Positions 7,374-14,187 of a DNA stretch of 24,336 nt are shown here, in pieces. The notes under the pieces were generated by a model. The model saw nothing but the letters and a program-made list of their open reading frames with translations, searched no databases and was not told the origin of the DNA. A program made the position numbers and the translations under genes. Source of the stretch: Terrimesophilobacter sp036833635 (GTDB taxonomy: Bacteria > Actinomycetota > Actinomycetes > Actinomycetales > Microbacteriaceae); assembly GCA_036833635.1 (NCBI GenBank), contig DAITPJ010000027.1:1-24336 (forward strand), written 5' to 3'. Each line of letters starts with the position of its first letter. The first letter of the stretch is position 1.

Positions 7374-8882
7374 ATGGCCGAATCCACCACGCCGGCGCCG
7401 CGCGCCACGAGCAACCGTTCCACGACCCCCGTCTCTGACACTTTCAAGGACTACATCGCCGCGAACTGGGCTGAGCGCACGGATGCCGTGCCCGGCCCGC
7501 GCGAGCAGGCGCCCTTTGCTGCGGCCAGGCGGGCGCGCCTGTCGGCGATGTACCGGGGCAAGCGGCTCATCGTGCCGGCCGGGGCGGCCAAGGTGCGCTC
7601 GAACGACACCGACTACCCGTACCGTGCCCATTCGGCCTTCGCCTACTTGACCGGGTGGGGATCGGACTCCGAACCGGATGCCGTGCTCGTGCTCGAACCT
7701 CGGTTCGAGCAGGGAAAGCAAGGTCTTGAGCCGACGGCGAGCGGCCACGAGGCGACCCTGTACTTCCGCGAGCGCGCGGGGCGCGACTCCGACGAGTTCT
7801 ATGCGAATCCGCAGATCGGCGAGTTCTGGATCGGCCCGCGGCCATCGCTCGCCCAGGTCGCAGGGGATCTCGGTCTCGCCACGCGCGGGATTGCCGACTT
7901 CGACGCCGTGCTCGACTCGGTGGATGCCGACACCCTCGTGGTCCGCGACGCCGACCGCGACGTGACCGACCAGGTCGACGGCCGGCGCCTGTTGTCGGCG
8001 GACGCCGACTCGGTCGACGAGGACTCCGACGCGGCCCTCGCGCGCGACCTCTCGGAACTGCGCCTCGTCAAGGACGCGTACGAGATCGACCAGATGCGCA
8101 AGGCGGTCGCGGCGACGAAGCTCGGATTCGACGACGTCATCGCCGACCGCCCGGCGATCGTCGCGCATCCGAAGGGCGAGAGACTCGTCGAGGGAACCTT
8201 CAACCGCCGCGCCCGCGCCGACGGCAACACCGTCGGCTATGACACGATCGCCGCCTCAGGACCGCACGCCTGCATCCTGCACTGGACCCGCAACAACGGG
8301 CCGGTCAACGAGGGCGACCTCATCCTGCTCGACGCGGGGATCGAGCTCGACAGCTACTACACGGCCGACATCACCCGAACGCTGCCGATCAGCGGAACCT
8401 TCACAGAGACCCAGCGCACGGTCTACGAGGCCGTGCTCGAGGCGGCGGATGCCGCGTTCGCGATCGTCAAGCCGGGCATCCGGTTCCGCGAGGTGCATGC
8501 CGCGGCCATGGAGGTCATCGCGCGCAGGACGGCCGAGTGGGGGCTCCTGCCCGTCACGGCCGAGGAGTCGATCCAGCCGGAGGCGCAGTACCACCGCCGC
8601 TACATGGTGCACGGCACCTCGCATCACCTCGGGATCGACGTGCACGACTGCGCGCAGGCGCGAAGGGAGATGTACCTCGACGGCGTCGTCGAGGCGGGCA
8701 TGGTCTTCACGATCGAGCCAGGCCTCTACTTCCAGCCGGACGACCTCACGGTGCCGGAGGAGTTCCGCGGCATCGGCGTGCGGATCGAGGACAACATCCT
8801 CGTGACGGCCGACGGCGCCGAGAACCTCTCGGTCGGCATCCCGCGCACGGCTGATGACGTGGAGAGCTGGCTCCGCGCCTGA
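7374..8882 (+). CDS. pepP: Xaa-Pro aminopeptidase (M24, aminopeptidase P type)
   Basis: A 502-residue M24 peptidase that should remove N-terminal residues preceding proline. The N-terminal aminopeptidase-P domain covers about 45-200 and the pita-bread catalytic domain about 235-500. The five metal ligands can be placed: D320 (ILLDAG), D332 (TADITRT), H417 (GTSHHLGIDVHD), E448 (TIEPGLYF) and E472 (VRIEDNIL). The first 40 residues are Ser/Thr/Pro-rich and not conserved in the family, so a start nearer the domain is possible. AGAGG just before the ATG is an imperfect ribosome-binding site, in line with coupling to the upstream gene. Converges with the stress-protein gene, 6 bp between stops. Confidence 0.93.
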   Translation: MAESTTPAPRATSNRSTTPVSDTFKDYIAANWAERTDAVPGPREQAPFAAARRARLSAMYRGKRLIVPAGAAKVRSNDTDYPYRAHSAFAYLTGWGSDSEPDAVLVLEPRFEQGKQGLEPTASGHEATLYFRERAGRDSDEFYANPQIGEFWIGPRPSLAQVAGDLGLATRGIADFDAVLDSVDADTLVVRDADRDVTDQVDGRRLLSADADSVDEDSDAALARDLSELRLVKDAYEIDQMRKAVAATKLGFDDVIADRPAIVAHPKGERLVEGTFNRRARADGNTVGYDTIAASGPHACILHWTRNNGPVNEGDLILLDAGIELDSYYTADITRTLPISGTFTETQRTVYEAVLEAADAAFAIVKPGIRFREVHAAAMEVIARRTAEWGLLPVTAEESIQPEAQYHRRYMVHGTSHHLGIDVHDCAQARREMYLDGVVEAGMVFTIEPGLYFQPDDLTVPEEFRGIGVRIEDNILVTADGAENLSVGIPRTADDVESWLRA

Positions 8883-8888
8883 AAGCTG

Positions 8889-9380
8889 CTACTCGACCGG
8901 GCGCGCCAGAAGCTCCTGCGCCCTGATCGTGAGCGACGGGTCGACCATGATCTCGTATTTGCCTGCGATGACCTGGTGGGTCGAGGTGAAGTCGCGCCGC
9001 CGACGGTTGAGCGCATAGCTCACGATGCCGAACAGCATCCCGAATCCAGCCCCGATGAGCACCGCCGCGCCGACGTAGAGGATCGCGTTCTGCGACGGCG
9101 TGAAGATGAAGAGGAGGAGCCCGAGAAAGAGTCCGAACCAGGCTCCGCTCGCCGCCCCCGCGAGCGCCGCGCGGCCGTACGTCATCTTGCCCGTGACGCG
9201 TTCGACCGTGCGCAGGTCGCTTCCGACGATCGAGACCTGCTTGACGGGGAACTCCGCTCTCGCGAGGCGGTCGACGACCTCCTGCGCGGCCTCGTATGTG
9301 TCGTAGGTGCCCAGCACGTCGCCCCGCGGAAGGGTCGGAAGCGTCACGCTCCGCCGGGAAAATCCACTCTGGTTGCTCAC
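8889..9380 (-). CDS. General-stress-protein-17M-like membrane protein
   Basis: A 163-residue protein. Residues about 20-65 form a short alpha/beta domain (LGTYDTYEAAQEVVDRL...VSIVGSDLRTVERV) typical of the YflT/GSP17M family. Two membrane helices follow (about 70-92 and 97-120), then a basic loop and a cytoplasmic tail. The frame stays open far upstream, but that part is antisense to the MgtE-like gene; GTG at 9380 is the real start, preceded by GGGAGAA. It is divergent from the MgtE-like gene, an arrangement I recall as widespread in actinobacteria. Function is unknown beyond a stress association of the family. Its end (GGTCGAGTAG) resembles the repeat core GGTTGAGTAG, which may be chance. 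Confidence 0.8.
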   Translation of the reverse strand: MSNQSGFSRRSVTLPTLPRGDVLGTYDTYEAAQEVVDRLARAEFPVKQVSIVGSDLRTVERVTGKMTYGRAALAGAASGAWFGLFLGLLLFIFTPSQNAILYVGAAVLIGAGFGMLFGIVSYALNRRRRDFTSTHQVIAGKYEIMVDPSLTIRAQELLARPVE

Positions 9381-9416
9381 CGGCTCATTCTCCCATGCGA
9401 AGACTAGGGTTGTACC
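9381..9416. promoter_or_regulatory. Overlapping divergent promoters sharing a TA step
   Basis: The sequence AGACTAGGGT at 9401-9410 contains a rightward -10 (TAGGGT, 9405-9410) that ends 6 nt before the GTG at 9417, and a leftward -10 (TAGTCT, 9406-9401). The two share the TA at 9405-9406. Leftward transcription would leave a leader of about 17 nt carrying GGGAGAA. Both promoters cannot be melted at once in opposite registers, so they should compete. Confidence 0.6.
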
Positions 9417-10751
9417 GTGAGCGCCACGAGAGTCTTCGTCGCCCGCTTGGTCGGGTGCGCCGTTTTCGACCCCGTGGGGGATCGGGTCGGCCGCGTTCGC
9501 GACGTGCTCGTCGTCTACCGGCGCAAGCAGCCCCCGCGCGTTGTCGGGTTCGTCGTCGAGGTCCCAGGGCGTCGGCGCATCTTCCTGTCGATCGGCCGCG
9601 TCACGAGCATCGGGAGCGGCCAGATCATCACGACGGGGCTCATCAACCTCAGGCGGTTCGAGCAGCGCGGCGGAGAGGTTCGCATCATCGCGGAGTTGCT
9701 CGGCCGGGTCGTCACATTCACGGACGGCACAGGCACTGCCACGATCGAGGATGTCGCGATCGAGCACAATGCCCACGGAGAGTGGGAGGTCGGAGAGCTC
9801 TTCCTGCGGCGGCCGAAGACGAGCGCGTCGCCGTTCGCGAAGGGCCACACGGTGTTCGCCCACTGGGCGGATGTCTCCGAGAACGCGAGCGCGGACGAGC
9901 CGCAGTCTGCGCGACAGTTGCTTGCGACCTACGAGGACCTCCTGCCCGCCGACCTCGCGAACGCGCTTCTCGACCTGCCGGAGGAGCGCATGCTCGAGGT
10001 CGCGGAGGAACTCAGCGACGAGCGGCTCGCCGACGTGCTCGAGGAGATGCCGGAGAGCGAGCAGGTCGAAATCCTGGAACACCTCGAGGACGACCGTGCC
10101 GCCGATGTCCTCGACCAGATGCAACCGGATGACGCCGCCGACCTCATCGCACAGTTGAGCGACGAGCGGGGCGAGACCCTCCTCGAGCTCATGCAGCCGG
10201 AAGAGGCGGAAGACGTGCGGATGCTCCTCGCCTACGCCCCTGACACGGCGGGTGGCCTCATGACGACCGAGCCCGTCATCGTCTCGGCCGACACGACCGT
10301 CGCGGAGGCGCTCGCCCTCGTGCGACGCCAGGACCTTGCACCCGCCCTCGGAGCCGCCGTGTGCGTCACGCTCCCGCCGTATGAGCCGCCAACGGGCAGG
10401 TTCCTCGGGATGGTGCACTTCCAGCAGATGCTGCGCTTCCCCCCGATGGAGCGCCTCGGCACCCTTCTCGACCTCAAGCTCGACCCCGTCCAGGCCGAGA
10501 CCTCGGCCGCCGAGGTGAGCCGCATCCTCGCGAGCTACGACCTCGTGTCGGTTCCCGTCGTCGACGACAACCACCGGCTCGTCGGTGTCGTGACGGTCGA
10601 CGACATCCTGGACTACCTGCTGCCGGATGACTGGCGAAGTCACGACGAGGACGAGCCGGCGAAGCTCTTGCGCGCCGACACGAGTCCTCTTGAGATCGTC
10701 ACCGCCACCACGACACCGGGAAGGAGCAAGGCCCATGGCCCGTCGACCTGA
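9417..10751 (+). CDS. Soluble MgtE-like Mg2+-sensor protein (PRC-barrel-like, MgtE_N, CBS pair)
   Basis: A 444-residue protein with the cytosolic half of an MgtE Mg2+ channel but no membrane domain. Residues about 1-130 look like PRC-barrel repeats. About 165-275 form the MgtE N-terminal superhelix (LPEERMLEVAEEL...ADVLDQMQPDDAADLIAQL). About 276-400 are paired CBS domains (TAGGLMTTEPVIVSADTTVAEAL; LVSVPVVDDNHRLVGVVTVDDIL). It stops after a 40-residue tail where MgtE would enter five membrane helices. The family's acidic Mg2+-sensing surfaces are present. The gene overlaps the DUF1003 membrane gene by 17 bp, so the two may form a sensor-membrane unit (inference). It starts with GTG in a leaderless context. 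Confidence 0.88.
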   Translation: MSATRVFVARLVGCAVFDPVGDRVGRVRDVLVVYRRKQPPRVVGFVVEVPGRRRIFLSIGRVTSIGSGQIITTGLINLRRFEQRGGEVRIIAELLGRVVTFTDGTGTATIEDVAIEHNAHGEWEVGELFLRRPKTSASPFAKGHTVFAHWADVSENASADEPQSARQLLATYEDLLPADLANALLDLPEERMLEVAEELSDERLADVLEEMPESEQVEILEHLEDDRAADVLDQMQPDDAADLIAQLSDERGETLLELMQPEEAEDVRMLLAYAPDTAGGLMTTEPVIVSADTTVAEALALVRRQDLAPALGAAVCVTLPPYEPPTGRFLGMVHFQQMLRFPPMERLGTLLDLKLDPVQAETSAAEVSRILASYDLVSVPVVDDNHRLVGVVTVDDILDYLLPDDWRSHDEDEPAKLLRADTSPLEIVTATTTPGRSKAHGPST

Positions 10752-11241
10752 TGGACGGCTCGATTCGCCCAAGGGCCTGCGCACCTACTTCGTTCCCCGA
10801 CTGGGTGAGCCGAGCGACCGGTTCGGGCGCTTCACCGAGCGCATCGCGCGCGCGATGGGAACACCCTGGTTCCTGTTCTTCCTCACCGTGTTCTGCGCGC
10901 TCTGGATCACGTACAACGTGCTCGCTCCGGATGGCTGGCGCTTCGACTCCGCCGCGCTCGGATTCACCGCCCTCACGCTCATCCTCTCGCTGCAGGCCTC
11001 GTACGCGGCCCCGCTCATCCTGCTCGCCCAGAACCGCCAGGACGACCGCGACCGCGTGCAGATCGAGCAGGATCGCCAGCGGGCCGAGCGCAACCTCGCC
11101 GACACCGAGTACCTCGCGCGCGAGGTCGTCGCACTGCGTCTCGTGGTGAAGGACCTCGCGAGCAAGGACTTCATCCGCGCCGAGCTGCGCTCCCTCCTGG
11201 AGGAGCTCGACCGGGACAAGAAGAGCGAACCGGTTGATTGA
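10735..11241 (+). CDS. DUF1003 family membrane protein
   Basis: A 168-residue protein. A cytosolic N-terminus (1-40) is followed by two membrane helices (about 41-63 and 71-97) and a long charged helix (about 100-168, QNRQDDRDRVQIEQDRQRAERN) likely to be coiled coil. This is the DUF1003 layout. Its function is unknown, but it follows MgtE-like proteins in many actinobacteria. The ATG at 10735 has a strong ribosome-binding site (AAGGAG, 10721-10726), so it is translated independently although it overlaps the previous gene by 17 bp. The gene is followed by a GGTTGAGTA repeat before mrp. Confidence 0.88.
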   Translation: MARRPDGRLDSPKGLRTYFVPRLGEPSDRFGRFTERIARAMGTPWFLFFLTVFCALWITYNVLAPDGWRFDSAALGFTALTLILSLQASYAAPLILLAQNRQDDRDRVQIEQDRQRAERNLADTEYLAREVVALRLVVKDLASKDFIRAELRSLLEELDRDKKSEPVD

Positions 11242-11252
11242 CTCACTCTGTC

Positions 11253-11294
11253 GGTTGAGTAACGCCTCGCTCAGCGAGCCGCCTATCGAAACCC
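11253..11294 (+). repeat. GGTTGAGTA...TATCGAAACCC repeat, variant hairpin
   Basis: It begins GGTTGAGTA and ends TATCGAAACCC, with CTCGCT-C-AGCGAG forming a hairpin in between. The ends match the array copies downstream of mrp; the hairpin sequence differs while pairing is kept, which argues for selection on structure. It sits 11 bp after the DUF1003 stop and ends 7 bp before the mrp start, so it can act as terminator or processing site between them. Confidence 0.75.
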
Positions 11295-11301
11295 GGCGTC
11301 C

Positions 11302-12369
11302 GTGATCGACGCCCTGAACGCCGCCCTCGCCACCGTCATCGATCCAGAGATCCGGCGCCCCATCGCCGATCTCGGAATGATCGAGTCCGTCGCCTTCGCG
11401 GACGGCCGCGCGCACATCCGGATCAAGCTCACGATCGTCGGATGCCCCGCCGCCGACCGCATCGAGCGGGACGTGCGCGAGGCGGCCGGCTCCGTGCCCG
11501 GGGTCGACGAGGTCGCGGTCGACGTTTCGGTCATGAGCGTCGAGGAGCGCACCGCGCTCACCGAACGGCTGCAAGGTGCACGCAGGCGCGAGGTGCAGTT
11601 CGGGCCGGACTCGCACACGCGCATCCTGGCCGTCACGAGCGGCAAGGGCGGGGTCGGCAAGTCGACGATCACCGCGAACCTCGGCGTTGCGCTCGCCGCG
11701 CAGGGCCTCAAAGTCGGCATCGTCGACGCGGACGTGTTCGGGTTCTCGATCCCCGGCCTTCTCGGCGTGACCGACGAGAAGCCCACGCGCGTGGGCGAGC
11801 TCATGCTTCCGCCCATCGGGTTCGGCGTCAAGGTCATCTCGATCGGGATGTTCCTGCCTGGCCCGGCGACCGCGGTCTCGTGGCGCGGTCCGATGCTGCA
11901 CCGCACGATCAAGCAGTTCCTGACCGAGGTGTTCTTCGACGAGCTCGACGTGCTGCTGCTCGACCTGCCGCCGGGAACGGGCGATGTCGCGATCTCGGTC
12001 GGGCAGCTGCTGCCGCACGCCGAGGTCGTCGTCGTGACGACCCCGCAGGCCGCAGCGGCGGATGTCGCCGAGCGCAGCGGGCTCGTCGCGCGCAAGACGG
12101 GGCAGCGCGTGATCGGTGTCGTGGAGAACATGGCCGGGTTCACCCAGCCCGACGGCACGGTGCTCGACCTCTTCGGGACCGGCGGAGGGGCGGATGCCGC
12201 AGCGCGGCTGGACGTGCCGCTCCTCGCCTCGATCCCGCTCAGCCTTGCCCTGCGCGAGGGCGGCGACGCCGGCGTGCCGGTCGTGCTCTCGCATCCGGAG
12301 GACCCGGCCGCGGCCGCCATTCTCGCCCTCGCGGACGTGCTGCTCGCCGACCACTCAACTGCTGGTTGA
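11302..12369 (+). CDS. mrp: Mrp/NBP35-type P-loop ATPase, Fe-S cluster carrier
   Basis: A 355-residue ATPase. The N-terminal MIP18/DUF59 domain (about 1-90) holds the conserved GCP (C48). The MinD-like domain (about 105-350) has the deviant Walker A SGKGGVGKST (113-122), switch I DADVFGFSIPGLLG and Walker B LLDLPPGTGD (219-228). Family members load or carry Fe-S clusters. The CXXC that binds the cluster in many homologues, expected in ENMAGFTQPDGTVLDLFG, is absent here, as I believe is usual for actinobacterial Mrp. The GTG start at 11302 has no ribosome-binding site. The last codons and the TGA stop come from the first unit of the 74-bp array, giving the C-terminus STAG. Confidence 0.9.
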   Translation: MIDALNAALATVIDPEIRRPIADLGMIESVAFADGRAHIRIKLTIVGCPAADRIERDVREAAGSVPGVDEVAVDVSVMSVEERTALTERLQGARRREVQFGPDSHTRILAVTSGKGGVGKSTITANLGVALAAQGLKVGIVDADVFGFSIPGLLGVTDEKPTRVGELMLPPIGFGVKVISIGMFLPGPATAVSWRGPMLHRTIKQFLTEVFFDELDVLLLDLPPGTGDVAISVGQLLPHAEVVVVTTPQAAAADVAERSGLVARKTGQRVIGVVENMAGFTQPDGTVLDLFGTGGGADAAARLDVPLLASIPLSLALREGGDAGVPVVLSHPEDPAAAAILALADVLLADHSTAG

Positions 12370-12420
12370 GTAGCCGCGCAGCGGCGTATCGAAACCCGCG
12401 AGCGATCACGATTGGCTTCG
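12347..12420 (+). repeat. 74-bp tandem repeat, unit before the gap
   Basis: This unit is identical over all 74 bp to that at 12576-12649. It contains ACTCAAC-TGCTG-GTTGAGT (12353-12371) and the hairpin GCCGC-GCA-GCGGC (12373-12385) followed by GTATCGAAACCC. The two hairpins overlap the mrp stop codon (12367-12369), so the unit can also end transcription. Confidence 0.9.
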
Positions 12421-12520
12421 NNNNNNNNNNNNNNNNNNNNNNNNNNNNNNNNNNNNNNNNNNNNNNNNNNNNNNNNNNNNNNNNNNNNNNNNNNNNNNNN
12501 NNNNNNNNNNNNNNNNNNNN
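12421..12520. other. Assembly gap (100 N)
   Basis: Exactly 100 N, the conventional placeholder for a gap of unknown length. Identical repeat units stand on both sides, so the gap is almost certainly a collapsed tandem array whose copy number is unknown. Open frames drawn across it are meaningless. Confidence 0.97.
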
Positions 12521-12649
12521 TTGAGTAGCCGCGCAGCGGCGTATCGAAACCCGCGAGCGATCACGATTGGCTTCGCCGACCACTCAACTGCTGGTTGAGT
12601 AGCCGCGCAGCGGCGTATCGAAACCCGCGAGCGATCACGATTGGCTTCG
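12521..12649 (+). repeat. 74-bp tandem repeat, units after the gap
   Basis: The last 55 bp of one unit (12521-12575) are followed directly by a complete 74-bp unit (12576-12649) with no mismatch to the unit before the gap. Perfect identity implies recent amplification or gene conversion. At least three units exist. Confidence 0.92.
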
Positions 12650-12690
12650 TTACGCCGGGCTACGCCCGGCTACTCAACCAGCGGTGATCA
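12650..12690 (-). repeat. Inverted repeat copy closing the array
   Basis: Read on the minus strand this is GCTGGTTGAGTA (12682-12671) followed by a perfect 7-bp hairpin GCCGGGC-GTA-GCCCGGC (12670-12654). It is a family member facing the other copies, with its own hairpin sequence. A second GGTTGA just before it supplies the stop codon of the decarboxylase gene (12690-12688). Confidence 0.8.
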
Positions 12691-14187
12691 ACCAGCGGTG
12701 CGTGCGGTGGGCTCGACGAGCCGCGCGAGCAGTTCGGTCAGCAGCCGCTCCGTGAGCGGCGCAGGCAGTGCCTCGACGAGCGCCAGGAACGGCGCGAGCC
12801 GGTCCGGCAGTGCCGCACTGCCAGGCTCAGGGGTCAGCCCGATCGACCCGAGGAGTGCCCACGCGGTCTCCGAGTCGAGCGGGGCGGCATCCGGTGCCGA
12901 CAACCCGGCGAGAGCCTCCGCCGGCAACGCAGCGAGCACATCCTCCGCCGAGACCGGCGGCGTCCCGCGCACCTCGTCCGCCGCAGCCACGAGAGCGGCC
13001 GCCAGCTCGAGCAGCACCGACTCCGTCACGGGCGTGATCGTGAGGTGCGTCGTCGAGGGCAGCCGCGTGCCGTCCGACTGCGCGAAGCCAGGCTGCAGTT
13101 GCAGCAGGAACCCGTGCGTCCGCACCTGATCGGCCCAGTGGTGCGGGTCGACGCGACGGCCGGCCGGCGCGCTCTCGTCCATCGCCACCGCGAAGAGCGG
13201 GCCGACCGGATCGCCCACGACCCGCAGCCCCTCGATCGCGTCGATGGCCGACCGCAGCGCCGCCGTCGACCGCGCGCAACTCGCGGCGAGCTCCGCATAG
13301 CCGCTCTCCCCGAGCGCCCGGATGATCGCCCAGCTCGCCGCGAGCGCGCCCGCCGACTTCGAGCCGAGCATCGTAGGGTTCACGACCGGATACCCGGGCC
13401 ACCGCGTCGTCGCGAAGTACTGGGCGCGCTGACGGTCGCGCCCGCGCTGCAGGAGCACAGAGGCGCCCTTCGGCGCGTACCCGAACTTGTGCAGGTCGGC
13501 GCTCACACTCGTGACGCCGGGCACCTGGAAGTCCCAGGGCGCGGTCTCGAGCCACGGCAGGACCCAGCCGCCGATGCACGCGTCGACGTGGCAGGCGATT
13601 CCGCGCTCGGCAGCCGCGGCCGCAACCTCCTCGACCGGGTCGAGAGCTGCGAAGGGGTAGCTCGGGGCCGAGACGACGACGAGCGCGACATCCTCGCCCA
13701 TCCGGTCGACGAGCGCCGAAGCGGGACAGGTTCCGTCCTGCCCGACCGGCACGAGTTCGAGGTCGAGGTCGAAGTAGTGCGCAGCCTTCTGGAATGCCGC
13801 GTGCGCCGTGACAGGCGCGAGCAGCCTGGGCCTGCCGGCATCCGGATGTGCGGCACGCCAGGTGTCGCGCGCGGTCTTGACCGCGAGCAGGCAGCTCTCG
13901 GTCCCACCACTCGTGACGGTGCCGACGACGTCCTCCTCCCCGTGGAGGATGCGCCGCGCGAACCCGAGCACCTCGCGCTCCATGGTGGCGACCGAGGTGA
14001 AGGTCGTCGGGTCGAGGCCGTTGACCGGCTGCACCATCCGGATGGCCGCCGCCGCGAGCTCGTCGAGCTCGGCCAGGCCGCTGTCGTACACGTAGGAGAG
14101 CACGTGCCCGCCATGAGTCGGAGCGTCCGCGTCGCGGAGCTCCCGCAGGCGCGCGAGGATGTCGGCCGGCTGTTGCTGGAACCTCAT
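12688..14187 (-). CDS. PLP-dependent decarboxylase/lyase (sphingosine-1-phosphate-lyase-like)
   Basis: A 499-residue fold-type I PLP enzyme of the group II decarboxylase family. The cofactor site is complete: TSGGTES (92-98), H129, D202 in HVDACIGGW, and Schiff-base lysine K234 in SADLHKFGYAPKG. HVDACIGG and DLHKFGYAPKG resemble sphingosine-1-phosphate lyases more than glutamate decarboxylases, so the substrate may be a long-chain-base phosphate, another amino-alcohol phosphate or an amino acid. The last 100 residues are Ala/Leu-rich and lie beyond the usual catalytic domain. It overlaps the upstream transporter stop by 4 nt (ATGA), so uptake and cleavage are probably linked. The C-terminal TAG-stop codons are repeat-derived. 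Confidence 0.82.
   Translation of the reverse strand: MRFQQQPADILARLRELRDADAPTHGGHVLSYVYDSGLAELDELAAAAIRMVQPVNGLDPTTFTSVATMEREVLGFARRILHGEEDVVGTVTSGGTESCLLAVKTARDTWRAAHPDAGRPRLLAPVTAHAAFQKAAHYFDLDLELVPVGQDGTCPASALVDRMGEDVALVVVSAPSYPFAALDPVEEVAAAAAERGIACHVDACIGGWVLPWLETAPWDFQVPGVTSVSADLHKFGYAPKGASVLLQRGRDRQRAQYFATTRWPGYPVVNPTMLGSKSAGALAASWAIIRALGESGYAELAASCARSTAALRSAIDAIEGLRVVGDPVGPLFAVAMDESAPAGRRVDPHHWADQVRTHGFLLQLQPGFAQSDGTRLPSTTHLTITPVTESVLLELAAALVAAADEVRGTPPVSAEDVLAALPAEALAGLSAPDAAPLDSETAWALLGSIGLTPEPGSAALPDRLAPFLALVEALPAPLTERLLTELLARLVEPTARTAG

Noticed and set aside
8889..10784. 631-codon leftward open frame ending in the stress-protein gene
   Set aside because: Everything upstream of 9380 is antisense to the well-supported MgtE-like gene and has Arg/Asp/Glu-rich non-protein composition; only 8889-9380 is real.
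12239..12583. Open frames crossing the N run
   Set aside because: They exist only because N was read as unknown codons.
12347..12690. CRISPR array
   Set aside because: The units are identical throughout with no variable spacers, and no cas gene is present.
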